DNA from: Symsagittifera roscoffensis
Taxonomy: Eukaryota > Xenacoelomorpha > Acoela > Convolutidae
DNA length: 64,000 bases
Assembly: GCF_963678635.1 (NCBI RefSeq)
Contig: NC_087064.1
Coordinates: forward strand, 20,754,509-20,818,508
Direction: 5' to 3'
Shown: piece by piece, positions 10,550 to 22,407 of the stretch
Layout: the number at the start of each line of letters is the position of its first letter
How positions within the stretch are numbered: the stretch's first letter is position 1
Translations under genes and position numbers: made by a program
The notes under the pieces: generated by a model
Databases searched by the model: none
Told to the model about the DNA's origin: nothing
Seen by the model: only the letters and a program-made list of their open reading frames with translations

Positions 10550-11647
10550 CCCCCATGCTAAATTCTGCCCCAAAACTATATCTGACGCCTAAAAAAATCA
10601 TGAGACTGTCAAAAAACTAAAATACCAACATAGAATTCTGGATGTGGAACACATCAGCTTTGTTTCACTAATTTTTGCGTGTACGGGAGGAGCAGCTCCA
10701 GCTTCTACCAAAACCATCCAGAAACTAGCAGAGAAACTGAGCGAGAAACGGAACGAATCATACTCGGACACAAACTTTGTCTGAACAAAAATAAGTTTTG
10801 CACTTTTGAGGAGTGCAATCCTCTGCCTTAGGGGGTGCAAAAATCTTAAAGATACATCCAGCATTGAAAATTCTAACTGTGCTATAATCGAGGAGGGCAG
10901 ATTTTAATTGACAATTCTTTTGATGCTTTAATATCGACTTGGTTTATTCATAAAAATTTTGGCGATGTATTTAAATAGCGTTGGTACGGCCCTATCCAAC
11001 TTGTGCACGTACCGTCGCATGTCGGAAGGGCTCTTTCTAATAGATTTTTACTTTAAAATGAGTAGGAAGAGCTGGGAGAAACAGATTTTGTACAAGCTCG
11101 TGTTAAATGCAAGAGAAATGATTGAATGAGTACAAAACTAGGCGACAACCTGGGGTCACAGGCGTGTGGTAGCTGCGTTTTTAGCGTGTTTTGGAAGTGT
11201 TATCGGTGAAAGATCTTTTTATCACGGCTTTTGCACTCTTGAAAATAATAGATCGGTGATCTTTTTTAAGGAGTGTGACACCGTTTGGTAGTCTCTTGTT
11301 GTCTGCTGTTGTTTTCGCCCGTCCCCAAACTTAGAAACTTAGAGTTTCACCTGTTATCCGTAACTAAAATTTTTTCGGGAGGCAACTTTTATTGATTACG
11401 CGCGAAGATTGCGGGCTCGAGTCTCGGCCGGAACCTATTTTCTTCTTCGCCATATTTGTTTGTACACTATAGATGTTTGTGGAATATAGATGTTTGGATT
11501 CAATCCCCGACGGGACAGTTTTTTATGATCTGTAAGTGGCGAATTTCTACTCACAAGCATTTCATATTGTCAGCCTCCAGTCAATAGTAAAAACGTACCT
11601 ATTGACGTGAGGCTGACGTCAATTACCTTAATTCTACTCTTGTGTAA
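10550..11647 (+). repeat. 3'-end tandem unit B of RT element
   Basis: This second copy begins at CCCCCATGCTAAATTCTGCC with the same C-terminal coding segment and ends in the same hairpin and tail. It carries an internal deletion of about 80 bp around 11465 relative to A. The V-W-stop coding changes match those in A. Confidence 0.85.
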
Positions 11648-12785
11648 CCCCCATGCTAAATTCTGCCCCAAAACTATATCTGACGCCTACAAAAATCATG
11701 AGACTGTCAAAAAACTAAAATACCAACATAGAATTCTGGATGTGGAACACATCAGCTTTGTTTCACTAATTTTTGCGTGTACGGGAGGAGCAGCTCCAGC
11801 TTCTACCAAAACCATCCAAAAACTAGCAGAGAAACTGAGCGAGAAACGGAACGAATCATACTCGGACACCAACTTTGTCTTGCAAAAATAAGTTTTGCAC
11901 TTTTGAGGAGTGCAATCCTCTGCCTTAGGGGGTGCAAAAATCTTAAAGATACATCCAACATTGAAACTTCTATCTGTGCTAATTTTAAATGACAATTCTC
12001 TTGATGCTTTAATACCAACTTGGTTTATTAATAAAAATTTTGCCGATGTATTTAAATAGCGTTGATACAGCCCTATCCAACTTGTGCACGTACCGTCGCA
12101 TGACGGAAGGGCTCTTTCTAATATAATTTTACTTTAAAATGAGTAGGAAGAGCTGTGAGAAACAGATTTTGTACAAGCTCGTGTTCAATGCAAGAGAAAT
12201 GATTGAATGAGTACAAAACTAGGCGACAACTTGGGGTCACAGGCGTGTGGTAGCTGCGTTTTTAGCGTGTTTTGGAAGTGTTATCGGTGAAAGATCTTTT
12301 TATCACGGCTTTTGCACTCTTAAAAATGATAGATCGGTGATCTTTTTTAAGGAGTGTGACACCGTTTGGTAGTCTCTTGTTGTCTGCTGTTGTTTTCGCC
12401 CGTCCCCAAACTTAGAGTTTCACCTGTTATCCGGAACTAGAATTTTTTTCGGGAGACAACTTTTATTGATTACGCGCGAAGATTGCGGACTCGAGTCTCG
12501 GCCGGGACCTATTTTCTTCTTCACCATAATTGTTTGTACACTTTGCTTTTTTACAGAACTTTGTTACGTTCCAGAGCCCTTCTCACAGGGTCCAGAGCGC
12601 TAAAGCACGCCATTTCGCAACATAGATTTTTGGATTCAATCCCCGACGGGACAATTTTTTCTGATCTGTAAGAGGCGAGTTTCTACTCACAAGCATTTCA
12701 TATTGTCAGCCTCCCGTCAATAGTAAAAAAGTACCTATTGACGGGAGGCTGACGTCAATTACCTTAATTCTACTCTTGTGTAACC
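11648..12785 (+). repeat. 3'-end tandem unit C of RT element
   Basis: In this third copy the coding segment is open for 94 codons at 11607-11891. It ends with the hairpin at 12705-12753 and TACTCTTGTGTAACC at about 12770-12784, where the array stops and the LTR-like repeat begins. Confidence 0.85.
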
Positions 12786-13460
12786 GTCTAGACCTAGATA
12801 GTTGTTTTTCTGTTCTGTTAAGGGCTATGTAAAAAGTTACATTTTCAAGCCATCAGCCGAACAATCTTTGATCAGTTTTCGTTCACATGCAAAAATGAGC
12901 ACAGTTGGATCTCAGATTGCCTGATTATGTGATTACTTGCTCAGGAAGACGTGATTACGTGGTTACTGTTAAAAACACGGCCAGAAAACCATAATTTACT
13001 ACGTTTTTAGTGACAGTTATATACTAAATCCAGTGGAGATTGATTGATTCTTTCCCTCTTTTCTAAATACTCATGCTCTGAAATACTAAACAATACTGGA
13101 GTTAATTAAATCGTTCTGGGCATTACAGTAGCTAAAATATGTCTTTAAGACTGTAATAGTCTCTGGGCACCGGGCCTCCAATTCCGTGTTCCACGGGGAT
13201 AACGTCCTTATCTTCTCGATTTCGTGGCACGGAAGGGTACGGATCCGCTCCGGATGTCCCACTGGACCTTCCTTCCTTCTGATCTCCTTCAGTTAAGCGT
13301 CTTATTGTGTCGCGTTATCACGATAAGAGACTTCATCTTTGTCTGGTTTATTTTTCGACTGATTTTCGTCTCGTTAATCCGCTGTCTGTTTTTCTTGTAA
13401 TTCTCAGACAAAATGGCCTTTTACATGTCTGAGAAATATCGTAGCTCCAGTCGAAATTTT
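12786..13460 (-). mobile_element. Solo LTR-like repeat
   Basis: Read on the minus strand this aligns with 42950-43615 and more weakly with 44900-45590. Shared parts are the TTTCTGAGAAATA start region, a hairpin (13301-13309 with 13319-13327), the GAGACT block, the AATCACRTARTCWG...GATC block, and a TTTGACTGATGGC-like end. It has no internal region, as expected for a solo LTR left by recombination. It sits exactly between the two retroelement tandem arrays. Confidence 0.6.
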
Positions 13461-13621
13461 GAAAAAATTTAAATTTTAGTATATTCCGACCCTCTTTTTT
13501 ATAACGAATTCACTGTTAACGTCTCTAACTGCTTTTTTCGTTTGCATCGTCGGGTTCGACCGTGCCAATCCGGGGGAATGGCACAAGCCTTAGCGAAATT
13601 TTTGGTTTGGAGCATGTGGAT
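13461..13621 (+). pseudogene. 5' extension of RT C-terminal fragment
   Basis: The frame from 13562 (PIRGNGTSLSEIFG...) runs into the first chimeric unit and extends the RT C-terminal region further upstream than the other units do. Before 13560 the sequence is AT-rich without a clear match. Confidence 0.4.
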
Positions 13622-15437
13622 GGAATCTATGAAGATGCGCTTATGCAGTGGTTTGATTTTGGAAAAATTGAAATGGCTCCGGTAAACGAAAACCCAAAGA
13701 ATTGGACAGCCAATTTTCGACAGCGAAGTTGCAGACTTGAATTTACGTCTCGAACCAACAGACGTTATAACCTACAGGACTGATCAGAAGCGACCAGACG
13801 GATCGACGCTCGTTCCATGGGCTGTTGGTAAGCAGCGCTAGTGGAATGTAATGATAGTAGACTCCTTAGCCCCTAGAAGGACTAGTGCCGGGTCTGTTTG
13901 TAACCCTGGTACGGCTGCCGTTGAAGCGGAAGAGCGAAAAAATGACACGTATAAAGACTCAAAAGATGATTGGTGTCTTTTTCAGCTCCAGTAGAAAGTT
14001 TTTTTGAGCAAGCTTTGTAAGAACCCAAGCATATGCACTGAGGAACCCAGAGCAGGCAGCTTTGTAAAACAGAGAATCTCCCTGGCAATACCAATTGCGA
14101 ACGCCGCTTGCGTACTCGGAACAATAAATGACAAAACAACTTTCGACGAAAATTTTTTATTTGTAACGCAATTATATTTGCTTATATTTTTTTCTTGTGT
14201 CGACTTGCGTGTTCTCATTTAGTAAACATATCACTTATGGAGTTTAATTGTATGGACATCAACACTTATCATCTCCTTTTAATCTTTTTTGCTTCCATAT
14301 CTAGAAATTTCCATGGATTTTGACTGGAATACGTGATGAAGGGACTCCTGACTGTAACCTCGTTTACCATGATACTTTTGATCTTCTGATGACTGTAAAA
14401 AAATCTGTAAGAAATTAATCTTGCTTTATTATAGAACTTCAACATCATTCAGGCTCCTCTCACTTGGCCGAGACGCAGCGTAGTCCTGAAAAAAGGTCTA
14501 GATTTTTAGACCTAGTCTCTTTTGATGTGTGTGGAAATTGATGTTTTTTTTTGAAAACTTGAATTTTCGTACCATGTATTGCTTGTCTTTCAATGTTTTG
14601 TCGGTTTTCAGTCCGGAGCATGGCTTTTTGTCTTTGAAGCATCGATGCTTGTCTGTCTGTCTGTCTGATTTTGCAATTTCAACTATTTTGAAAATTCTGA
14701 AAAAATGAGAATACGTTTGAATTTACGAAATGTGCGAAAACGTTTGAATTATCATCTTAAAATTTTTATATTTTGAAAGTCGTCTTGTAGTTTGTAAATG
14801 AACGATACCAATTTTGGTGTTGTATGATTCTTGTTTTTTTCTCGCTTAAATGGGTTTGTTCGCCCTATGCTATTTCGACATTTTCACCTCATTTTGCGTC
14901 GTTTAAACTTCAAAATTAGGTAATGCTTCGTTTTGTTACAAACAATGGATCTTAAACTTCTAATTTTTGAAATTTTTAGCAACATTTTTTTTGTCATTTT
15001 GTTTTTGGCTCAACTGGCGTCTAGTCAAGTATTTTTCGCTTAGCTGCAGCTCAGTAAACGATTTTGAATGATGTTTTAACGGCATTTGTTGTTCATGTTG
15101 TTTGCTGTGGATCCCGTCACAGATTGGGAGGGCATAAATGCCCAGTGCGGCGAAGATAATCCAGGACTTTGGTGGGTTCTGTCTGTAGGACATTGTAGTC
15201 AGGATTCGGACCGAAGATTTCGTTTCTGATATTCTGCAACGAGGAATAGAGAAAAAGATTGTGCTCGGATGTCTCTGGTGCTAGTTCGCAGTTCGGGCAT
15301 AAATCTGAGTTTATTCTTCCGAATTTATAGACGACTTGGCGGAGGTAGAGGTCTTCTTGCCTCGTCTCTACCGTCGTCTGCACAGCCGCTTCAAAGGTGT
15401 CGTTCGTAAGAGTTATTGAGATCACAACGTTGCTTCT
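13622..15437. repeat. Chimeric retroelement tandem unit 1
   Basis: The left half (plus strand, 13622-14125) encodes the C-terminal region of an RT element: DGIYEDALMQWFDFG, then RPDG...LVPWAVGK, MIVDSLAP, and finally SFVKQRISLA...NAACVLGT. The right part (minus strand, 15425-15117) encodes the C-terminus of a different non-LTR RT, with a CPNC...EHN..L zinc knuckle and the end LRRTGHLCPPNL. The about 1 kb between them is the two 3' UTRs tail to tail, with a (TCTG)n microsatellite at 14650-14667. It is near-identical to units 3 and 4, and shares with them a ~300-bp deletion in the RT half. Confidence 0.85.
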
Positions 15438-17552
15438 GGAATCTATGAAGATGCGCTTATAAAGTGGTTTGATTTTGGAAAAATTGAAATGGCTCCGGTA
15501 AACGAAAGCCCAAAGAATTGGACAGCCAATTTTTGACAGCGAAGTTGCAGACTTGAATTTACGACTTCAACCAACAGACGTAAAAAGATTCAACGCGTTG
15601 CTAGATAGATTTGGCTCCCAATGATTAAACGTCATCCCATGCAAAAATTTAAGGTTAAAACTGTCTAACCAGCAACTCAGAATTGCGATAGGACTTCGAT
15701 TAGGCTCGAAAGTTTGCGAACGGTATAAATGCTTGTGCGGAAAAGATGTTACCGAAGACGGTTGGCATGGCCTTTCTTGCCTCAAAAAGTGCAGGGATTC
15801 TCTATGCATTCAAAGTTGAATGCCCTTATAAAGCAGAGTTTATCTTCTATTCACATTCCATCTTTTTTTTGGAACTACGACACCCCTACAGGACTAATCA
15901 GAAGCGACCAGACGGTTCGACGCTCGTTCCATGGGCTGTTGGTAAGCAGCGCTAGTGGAATGTAATGATAGTAGACTCCTTAGCCCCTAGTAGGACTAGT
16001 GCCGGATCTGTTTGTAACCCTGGTACGGCTGCCGCTGAAGCGGAGGAGCAAAAAATTGACAAGTATAAAGACTTAAAAGATGATTGGTGTCTTTTTCAGC
16101 TCCAGTAAAAAGTTTTTTTGAGCAGGTTTTGTAAGAACCCAAGCATATGCACTGAGGAACCCAGAGCAGGCAGCTTTGTAAAACAGAGAATCTCCCTGGC
16201 AATATCAATTGCGAACGCCGCTTGCGTACTCGGAACAAAAAATGACAAAACAACTTTCGACGAAAAATTTTTATTTGTAACGCAATTATATTTGTATATA
16301 TTTTTTTCTTGTGTCGACTTTTGTGTTCTCATTGATGAAACATATCACGTATGGAGTTTAATCGTATGCACATCAACACTTATCATCTCCTTTTAATCTT
16401 TTTTGCTTCCATATCTAGAAAATTTGAAGGATTTTGACTGGAATACGTGATGAAGGGACTCCTGACTGTAACCTCGTTTACCATGATACTTTTGATCTTC
16501 TGATGACTGTAAAAAAATCTGTAAGAAATTAATCTTGCTTTATTATAGAACTTCAACGTCATTCAGGCTCCTCTCACTTGGCCGAGACGCAGCGTAGTTC
16601 TGAAAAAAGGTCTAGATTTTGAGACCTAGTCTCTTTTGATGTGTGTGGAAATTGATGTTTTTTTTGAAAACTTGAATTTTCGTACCATGTATTGCTTGTC
16701 TTCCAATGTTTTGTCGGTTTTCAGCCCGGAGCATGGCTTTTTGTCTTTGAAGCATCGATGCTTGTCTGTCTGTCTGTCTGATTTTGCAATTTCAACTATT
16801 TTGAAAATTCTGAAAAAATGAGAATACGTTTGAATTTACGAAATGTGCGAAAACGTTTGAATTATCATCTTAAAATTTTTATATTTTGAAAGTCGTCTTG
16901 TAGTTTGTAAATGAACGATACCAATTTTGGTGTTGTATGATTCTTGTTTTTTTCTCGCTTAAATGGGTTTGTTCGCCCTATGCTATTTCGACATTTTCAC
17001 CTCATTTTGCGTCGTTTAAACTTCAAAATTAGGTAATGCTTCGTTTTGTTACAAACAATGGATCTTAAACTTCTAATTTTTGAAATTTTTAGCAACATTT
17101 TTTTTTTGTCATTTTGTTTTTGGCTCAACTGGCGTCTAGTCAAGTATTTTTCGCTTAGCTGCAGCTCAGTAAACGATTTTGAATGATGCTTTAACGGCAT
17201 TTGTTGTTCATGTTGTTTGCTGTGGATCCCGTCACAGATTGGGAGGGCATAAATGCCCAGTGCGGCGAAGATAATCCAGGACTTTGGTGGGTTCTGTCTG
17301 TAGGACATTGTAGTCAGGATTCGGACCGAAGATTTCGTTTCTGATATTCTGCAACGAGGAATAGAGAAAAAGATTGTGCTCGGATGTCTCTGGTGCTAGT
17401 TCGCAGTTCGGGCATAAATCTGAGTTTATTCTTCCGAATTTATAGACGACTTGGCGGAGGTAGAGGTCTTCTTGCCTCGTCTCTATCGTCGTCTTCACAG
17501 CCGCTTCAAAGGTGTCGTTCGTAAGAGTTATTGAGATCACAACGTTGCTTCT
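15438..17552. repeat. Chimeric retroelement tandem unit 2 (longer, diverged)
   Basis: It has the same organisation as unit 1 but about 300 bp longer, because the plus-strand RT half keeps a segment (about 15575-15880) deleted in units 1, 3 and 4. That segment encodes LRIAIGLRLGSKVCERYKCLCG...DGWHGLSC, a CCHC knuckle, before RPDG...LVPW. A one-base frameshift follows the knuckle. The minus-strand half (17540-17232) is intact like the others. It differs from units 1, 3 and 4 at scattered positions through the 3' UTR, so it is an older or separately evolved copy. Confidence 0.85.
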
Positions 17553-19370
17553 GGAATCTATGAAGATGCGCTTATAAAGTGGTTTGATTTTGGAAAAATT
17601 GAAATGGCTCCGGTAAACGAAAACCCAAAGAATTGGACAGCCAATGTTCGACAGCGAAGTTGCAGACTTGAATTTACGTCTCGAACCAACAGACGTTATA
17701 ACCTACAGGACTGATCAGAAGCGACCAGACGGTTCGACGCTCGTTCCATGGGCTGTTGGTAAGCAGCGCTAGTGGAATGTAATGATAGTAGACTCCTTAG
17801 CCCCTAGAAGGACTAGTGCCGGGTCTGTTTGTAACCCTGGTACGGCTGCCGTTGAAGCGGAAGAGCAAAAAAATGACACGTATAAAGACTCAAAAGATGA
17901 TTGGTGTCTTTTTCAGCTCCAGTAGAAAGTTTTTTTGAGCAAGCTTTGTAAGAACCCAAGCATATGCACTGAGGAACCCAGAGCAGGCAGCTTTGTAAAA
18001 CAGAGAATCTCCCTGGCAATACCAATTGCGAACGCCGCTTGCGTACTCGGAACAATAAATGACAAAACAACTTTCGACGAAAATTTTTTATTTGTAACGC
18101 AATTATATTTGCTTATATTTTTTTCTTGTGTCGACTTGCGTGTTCTCATTTAGTAAACATATCACTTATGGATTTTAATTGTATGGACATCAACACTTAT
18201 CATCTCCTTTTAATCTTTTTTGCTTCCATATCTAGAAAATTTGAAGGATTTTGACTGGAATACGTGATGAAGGGACTCCTGACTGTAACTTCGTTTACCA
18301 TGATACTTTTGATCTTCTGATGACTGTAAAAAAATCTGTAAGAAATTAATCTTGCTTTATTATAGAACTTCAACATCATTCAGGCTCCTCTCACTTGGCC
18401 GAGACGCAGCGTAGTCCTGAAAAAAGGTCTAGATTTTTAGACCTAGTCTCTTTTGATGTGTGTGGAAATTGATGTTTTTTTTTTGAAAACTTGAATTTTC
18501 GTACCATGTATTGCTTGTCTTTCAATGTTTTGTCGGTTTTCAGTCCGGAGCATGGCTTTTTGTCTTTGAAGCATCGATGCTTGTCTGTCTGTCTGTCTGA
18601 TTTTGCAATTTCAACTATTTTGAAAATTCTGAAAAAATGAGAATACGTTTGAATTTACGAAATGTGCGAAAACGTTTGAATTATCATCTTAAAATTTTTA
18701 TATTTTGAAAGTCGTCTTGTAGTTTGTAAATGAACGATACCAATTTTGGTGTTGTATGATTCTTGTTTTTTTCTCGCTTAAATGGGTTTGTTCGCCCTAT
18801 GCTATTTCGACATTTTCACCTCATTTTGCGTCGTTTAAACTTCAAAATTAGGTAATGCTTCGTTTTGTTACAAACAATGGATCTTAAACTTCTAATTTTT
18901 GAAATTTTTAGCAACATTTTTTTTTGTCATTTTGTTTTTGGCTCAACTGGCGTCTAGTCAAGTATTTTTCGCTTAGCTGCAGCTCAGTAAACGATTTTGA
19001 ATGATGTTTTAACGGCATTTGTTGTTCATGTTGTTTGCTGTGGATCCCGTCACAGATTGGGAGGGCATAAATGCCCAGTGCGGCGAAGATAATCCAGGAC
19101 TTTGGTGGGTTCTGTCTGTAGGACATTGTAGTCAGGATTCGGACCGAAGATTTCGTTTCTGATATTCTGCAACGAGGAATAGAGAAAAAGATTGTGCTCG
19201 GATGTCTCTGGTGCTAGTTCGCAGTTCGGGCATAAATCTGAGTTTATTCTTCCGAATTTATAGACGACTTGGCGGAGGTAGAGGTCTTCTTGCCTCGTCT
19301 CTACCGTCGTCTGCACAGCCGCTTCAAAGGTGTCGTTCGTAAGAGTTATTGAGATCACAACGTTGCTTCT
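17553..19370. repeat. Chimeric retroelement tandem unit 3
   Basis: Same structure as unit 1. The 72-residue plus-strand frame at 17935-18153 is identical to that in units 1 and 4. It carries the short form of the RT half. Confidence 0.85.
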
Positions 19371-21185
19371 GGAATCTATGAAGATGCGCTTATAAAGTGG
19401 TTTGATTTTGGAAAAATTGAAATGGCTCCGGTAAACGAAAACCCAAAGAATTGGACAGCCAATTTTCGACAGCGAAGTTGCAGACTTGAATTTACGTCTC
19501 GAACCAACAGACGTTATAACCTACAGGACTGATCAGAAGCGACCAGACGGTTCGACGCTCGTTCCATGGGCTGTTGGTAAGCAGCGCTAGTGGAATGTAA
19601 TGATAGTAGACTCCTTAGCCCCTAGAAGGACTAGTGCCGGGTCTGTTTGTAACCCTGGTACGGCTGCCGTTGAAGCGGAAGAGCGAAAAAATGACACGTA
19701 TAAAGACTCAAAAGATGATTGGTGTCTTTTTCAGCTCCAGTAGAAAGTTTTTTTGAGCAAGCTTTGTAAGAACCCAAGCATATGCACTGAGGAACCCAGA
19801 GCAGGCAGCTTTGTAAAACAGAGAATCTCCCTGGCAATACCAATTGCGAACGCCGCTTGCGTACTCGGAACAATAAATGACAAAACAACTTTCGACGAAA
19901 ATTTTTTATTTGTAACGCAATTATATTTGCTTATATTTTTTTCTTGTGTCGACTTGCGTGTTCTCATTTAGTAAACATATCACTTATGGATTTTAATTGT
20001 ATGGACATCAACACTTATCATCTCCTTTTAATCTTTTTTGCTTCCATATCTAGAAATTTCCATGGATTTTGACTGGAATACGTGATGAAGGGACTCCTGA
20101 CTGTAACCTCGTTTACCATGATACTTTTGATCTTCTGATGACTGTAAAAAAATCTGTAAGAAATTAATCTTGCTTTATTATAGAACTTCAACATCATTCA
20201 GGCTCCTCTCACTTGGCCGAGACGCAGCGTAGTCCTGAAAAAAGGTCTAGATTTTTAGACCTAGTCTCTTTTGATGTGTGTGGAAATTGATGTTTTTTTT
20301 TGAAAACTTGAATTTTCGTACCATGTATTGCTTGTCTTTCAATGTTTTGTCGGTTTTCAGTCCGGAGCATGGCTTTTTGTCTTTGAAGCATCGATGCTTG
20401 TCTGTCTGTCTGTCTGATTTTGCAATTTCAACTATTTTGAAAATTCTGAAAAAATGAGAATACGTTTGAATTTACGAAATGTGCGAAAACGTTTGAATTA
20501 TCATCTTAAAATTTTTATATTTTGAAAGTCGTCTTGTAGTTTGTAAATGAACGATACCAATTTTGGTGTTGTATGATTCTTGTTTTTTTCTCGCTTAAAT
20601 GGGTTTGTTCGCCCTATGCTATTTCGACATTTTCACCTCATTTTGCGTCGTTTAAACTTCAAAATTAGGTAATGCTTCGTTTTGTTACAAACAATGGATC
20701 TTAAACTTCTAATTTGTGAAATTTTTAGCACTATTTTTTTGTCATTTTGTTTTTGGCTCAACTGGCGTCTAGTCAAGTATTTTTCGCTTAGCTGCAGCTC
20801 AGTAAACGATTTTGAATGATGCTTTAACGGCATTTGTTGTTCATGTTGTTTGCTGTGGATCCCGTCACAGATTGGGAGGGCATAAATGCCCAGTGCGGCG
20901 AAGATAATCCAGGACTTTGGTGGGTTCTGTCTGTAGGACATTGTAGTCAGGATTCGGACCGAAGATTTCGTTTCTGATATTCTGCAACGAGGAATAGAGA
21001 AAAAGATTGTGCTCGGATGTCTCTGGTGCTAGTTCGCAGTTCGGGCATAAATCTGAGTTTATTCTTCCGAATTTATAGACGACTTGGCGGAGGTAGAGGT
21101 CTTCTTGCCTCGTCTCTACCGTCGTCTTCACAGCCGCTTCAAAGGTGTCGTTCGTAAGAGTTATTGAGATCACAACGTTGCTTCT
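19371..21185. repeat. Chimeric retroelement tandem unit 4
   Basis: This last unit is near-identical to unit 3. At 21185 the shared GCTTCTGGA is followed by TCTCCAGCAG, the native upstream sequence of the minus-strand RT. In the other units it is followed by ATCTATGAAG, the start of the plus-strand RT fragment. This fixes the array breakpoint. Confidence 0.85.
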
Positions 21186-21993
21186 GGATCTCCAGCAGTC
21201 TCGGAGGCTAGACTCGCCTTTGGACTTCATTCTGGGTCTCAAGCCTTTGGTCGTCGTATTTTTCTTCTGGCAGACTAGCAATTTTCTTGAAGTGAAGCGA
21301 ACTTTCAACTTCGGCAATAAATTTGATCGCAGGGATAAACGCTTCCGTGCAGGCAGGGACGGAAGGGGATCCGGACGGCAGACCAGCGATAGTTCTGGCG
21401 GCGGAGTTGTTGACAACCTCGAGATTCGAGCAGCTGGTGTCGGAGAGGAAGGGGTACCACACTCCTGCAGCGTATAAACCACCTGGTCTGACGTAACACT
21501 TGTACAGTGTGCGGAGATCCGAGGCTGAGAGACCCCACGACTTTCCGCTGAGGGCACTCATAATCTTCAGGCGACTCTTCATCTTCTCACGGCCTTGTTG
21601 GTTTGCGCGGTGAAAAGGAGCCGAGGGTCAAGCTGATCGCCGAGGACTTCCGGATTCTTGTTGTTATGAAGTTGCTTGCCGTTGAAGAAGAGGGGGGGGG
21701 GGGGGCTGTGCTTTGCCGGCAGTCTCACGGGGATCAAATGAAAGGACCATCCCCTCTGGTTTGCCTTTCTCCATGTTGATGACCATGTAGTGGCAGTCTC
21801 CCCAAGTAGTTAACGCCTGAATAGCAGGCGACATCTGACTGGCTGCTGCGTCGACTTTGCTGGCAGCGGAGGCAAGGGTGTAGTCATCAGCGTAGACGTC
21901 TGAAACGACATGGGGAGCGGCGGAACTGACTTCTCTTGGCAGAGAGGTAATGGCGAAGCAAAAGAGCAGCGGCGAAAGGTAGTTGTGTTTCAT
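20865..21993 (-). pseudogene. Non-LTR retrotransposon RT, C-terminal part
   Basis: Reading from 21993 leftward: a Pro-Leu-rich start, then YADDYTLASAA (RT catalytic box), ALTTWGDCHYMVINMEK (thumb region) and a frameshift at the G13 tract (21691-21703). Next come LSGKSWGLSASDLRTLYKCY with VRPGGLYAAGVWYPFLS, NSAARTIAGLPS, then VETRQEDLYLRQVVYKFGR and a CPNC...H zinc knuckle, ending LCPPNL-stop at 20865. This order (RT, helical region, GxxxxxLxxxY...AAxxW, zinc knuckle near the C-terminus) is that of Jockey/CR1-like LINEs. It is truncated 5' of the YADD box and frameshifted, so dead. It is the parent of the minus-strand halves in the four array units. Confidence 0.8.
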
Positions 21994-22407
21994 CGCATAC
22001 TGTTCACAAAATGAAGATAATTCGATGGAGATTTTTTAGATGTAGTTTAAAAAAAAGTTCAACTTCGTATCTTCCGTCTCGTTTTTTGTCTGCTAGTTAA
22101 CACTGGTATCTTTTTTCTGTGTCGCTCCGCTACGCCCTTGTGTAAAATAAAACTAAATTTGATTTTACTACAAAAGGGTGGTCTGCATTTTACCGGAGGG
22201 AAGCCAAAATGGGAAATACCCGAGTTTTCTTCTGGTTTAAGAATTGTTTTGACTACAATTGAAATACGTTTTGGTTAATATCTGTAGTTCTTTGAATTTT
22301 TTGTCCATATTTTTGTTTGCTTTTTTCGATTCAGAAGGTTGTATCGGTTCTGGTACCTTGTTGAAAGGGAGTTATTTAATTTCTATGGAATTGTACGGGG
22401 AGTTAAA
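21994..22407. other. Spacer, no gene
   Basis: AT-rich, without a recognisable frame or repeat boundary. Confidence 0.5.

Noticed and set aside
13882-21557. The repeated open frames (85, 78, 72 and 102 codons) as independent genes
   Set aside because: They are frames and antisense shadows of the same repeated retroelement fragments; only the RT C-terminal frames are meaningful.
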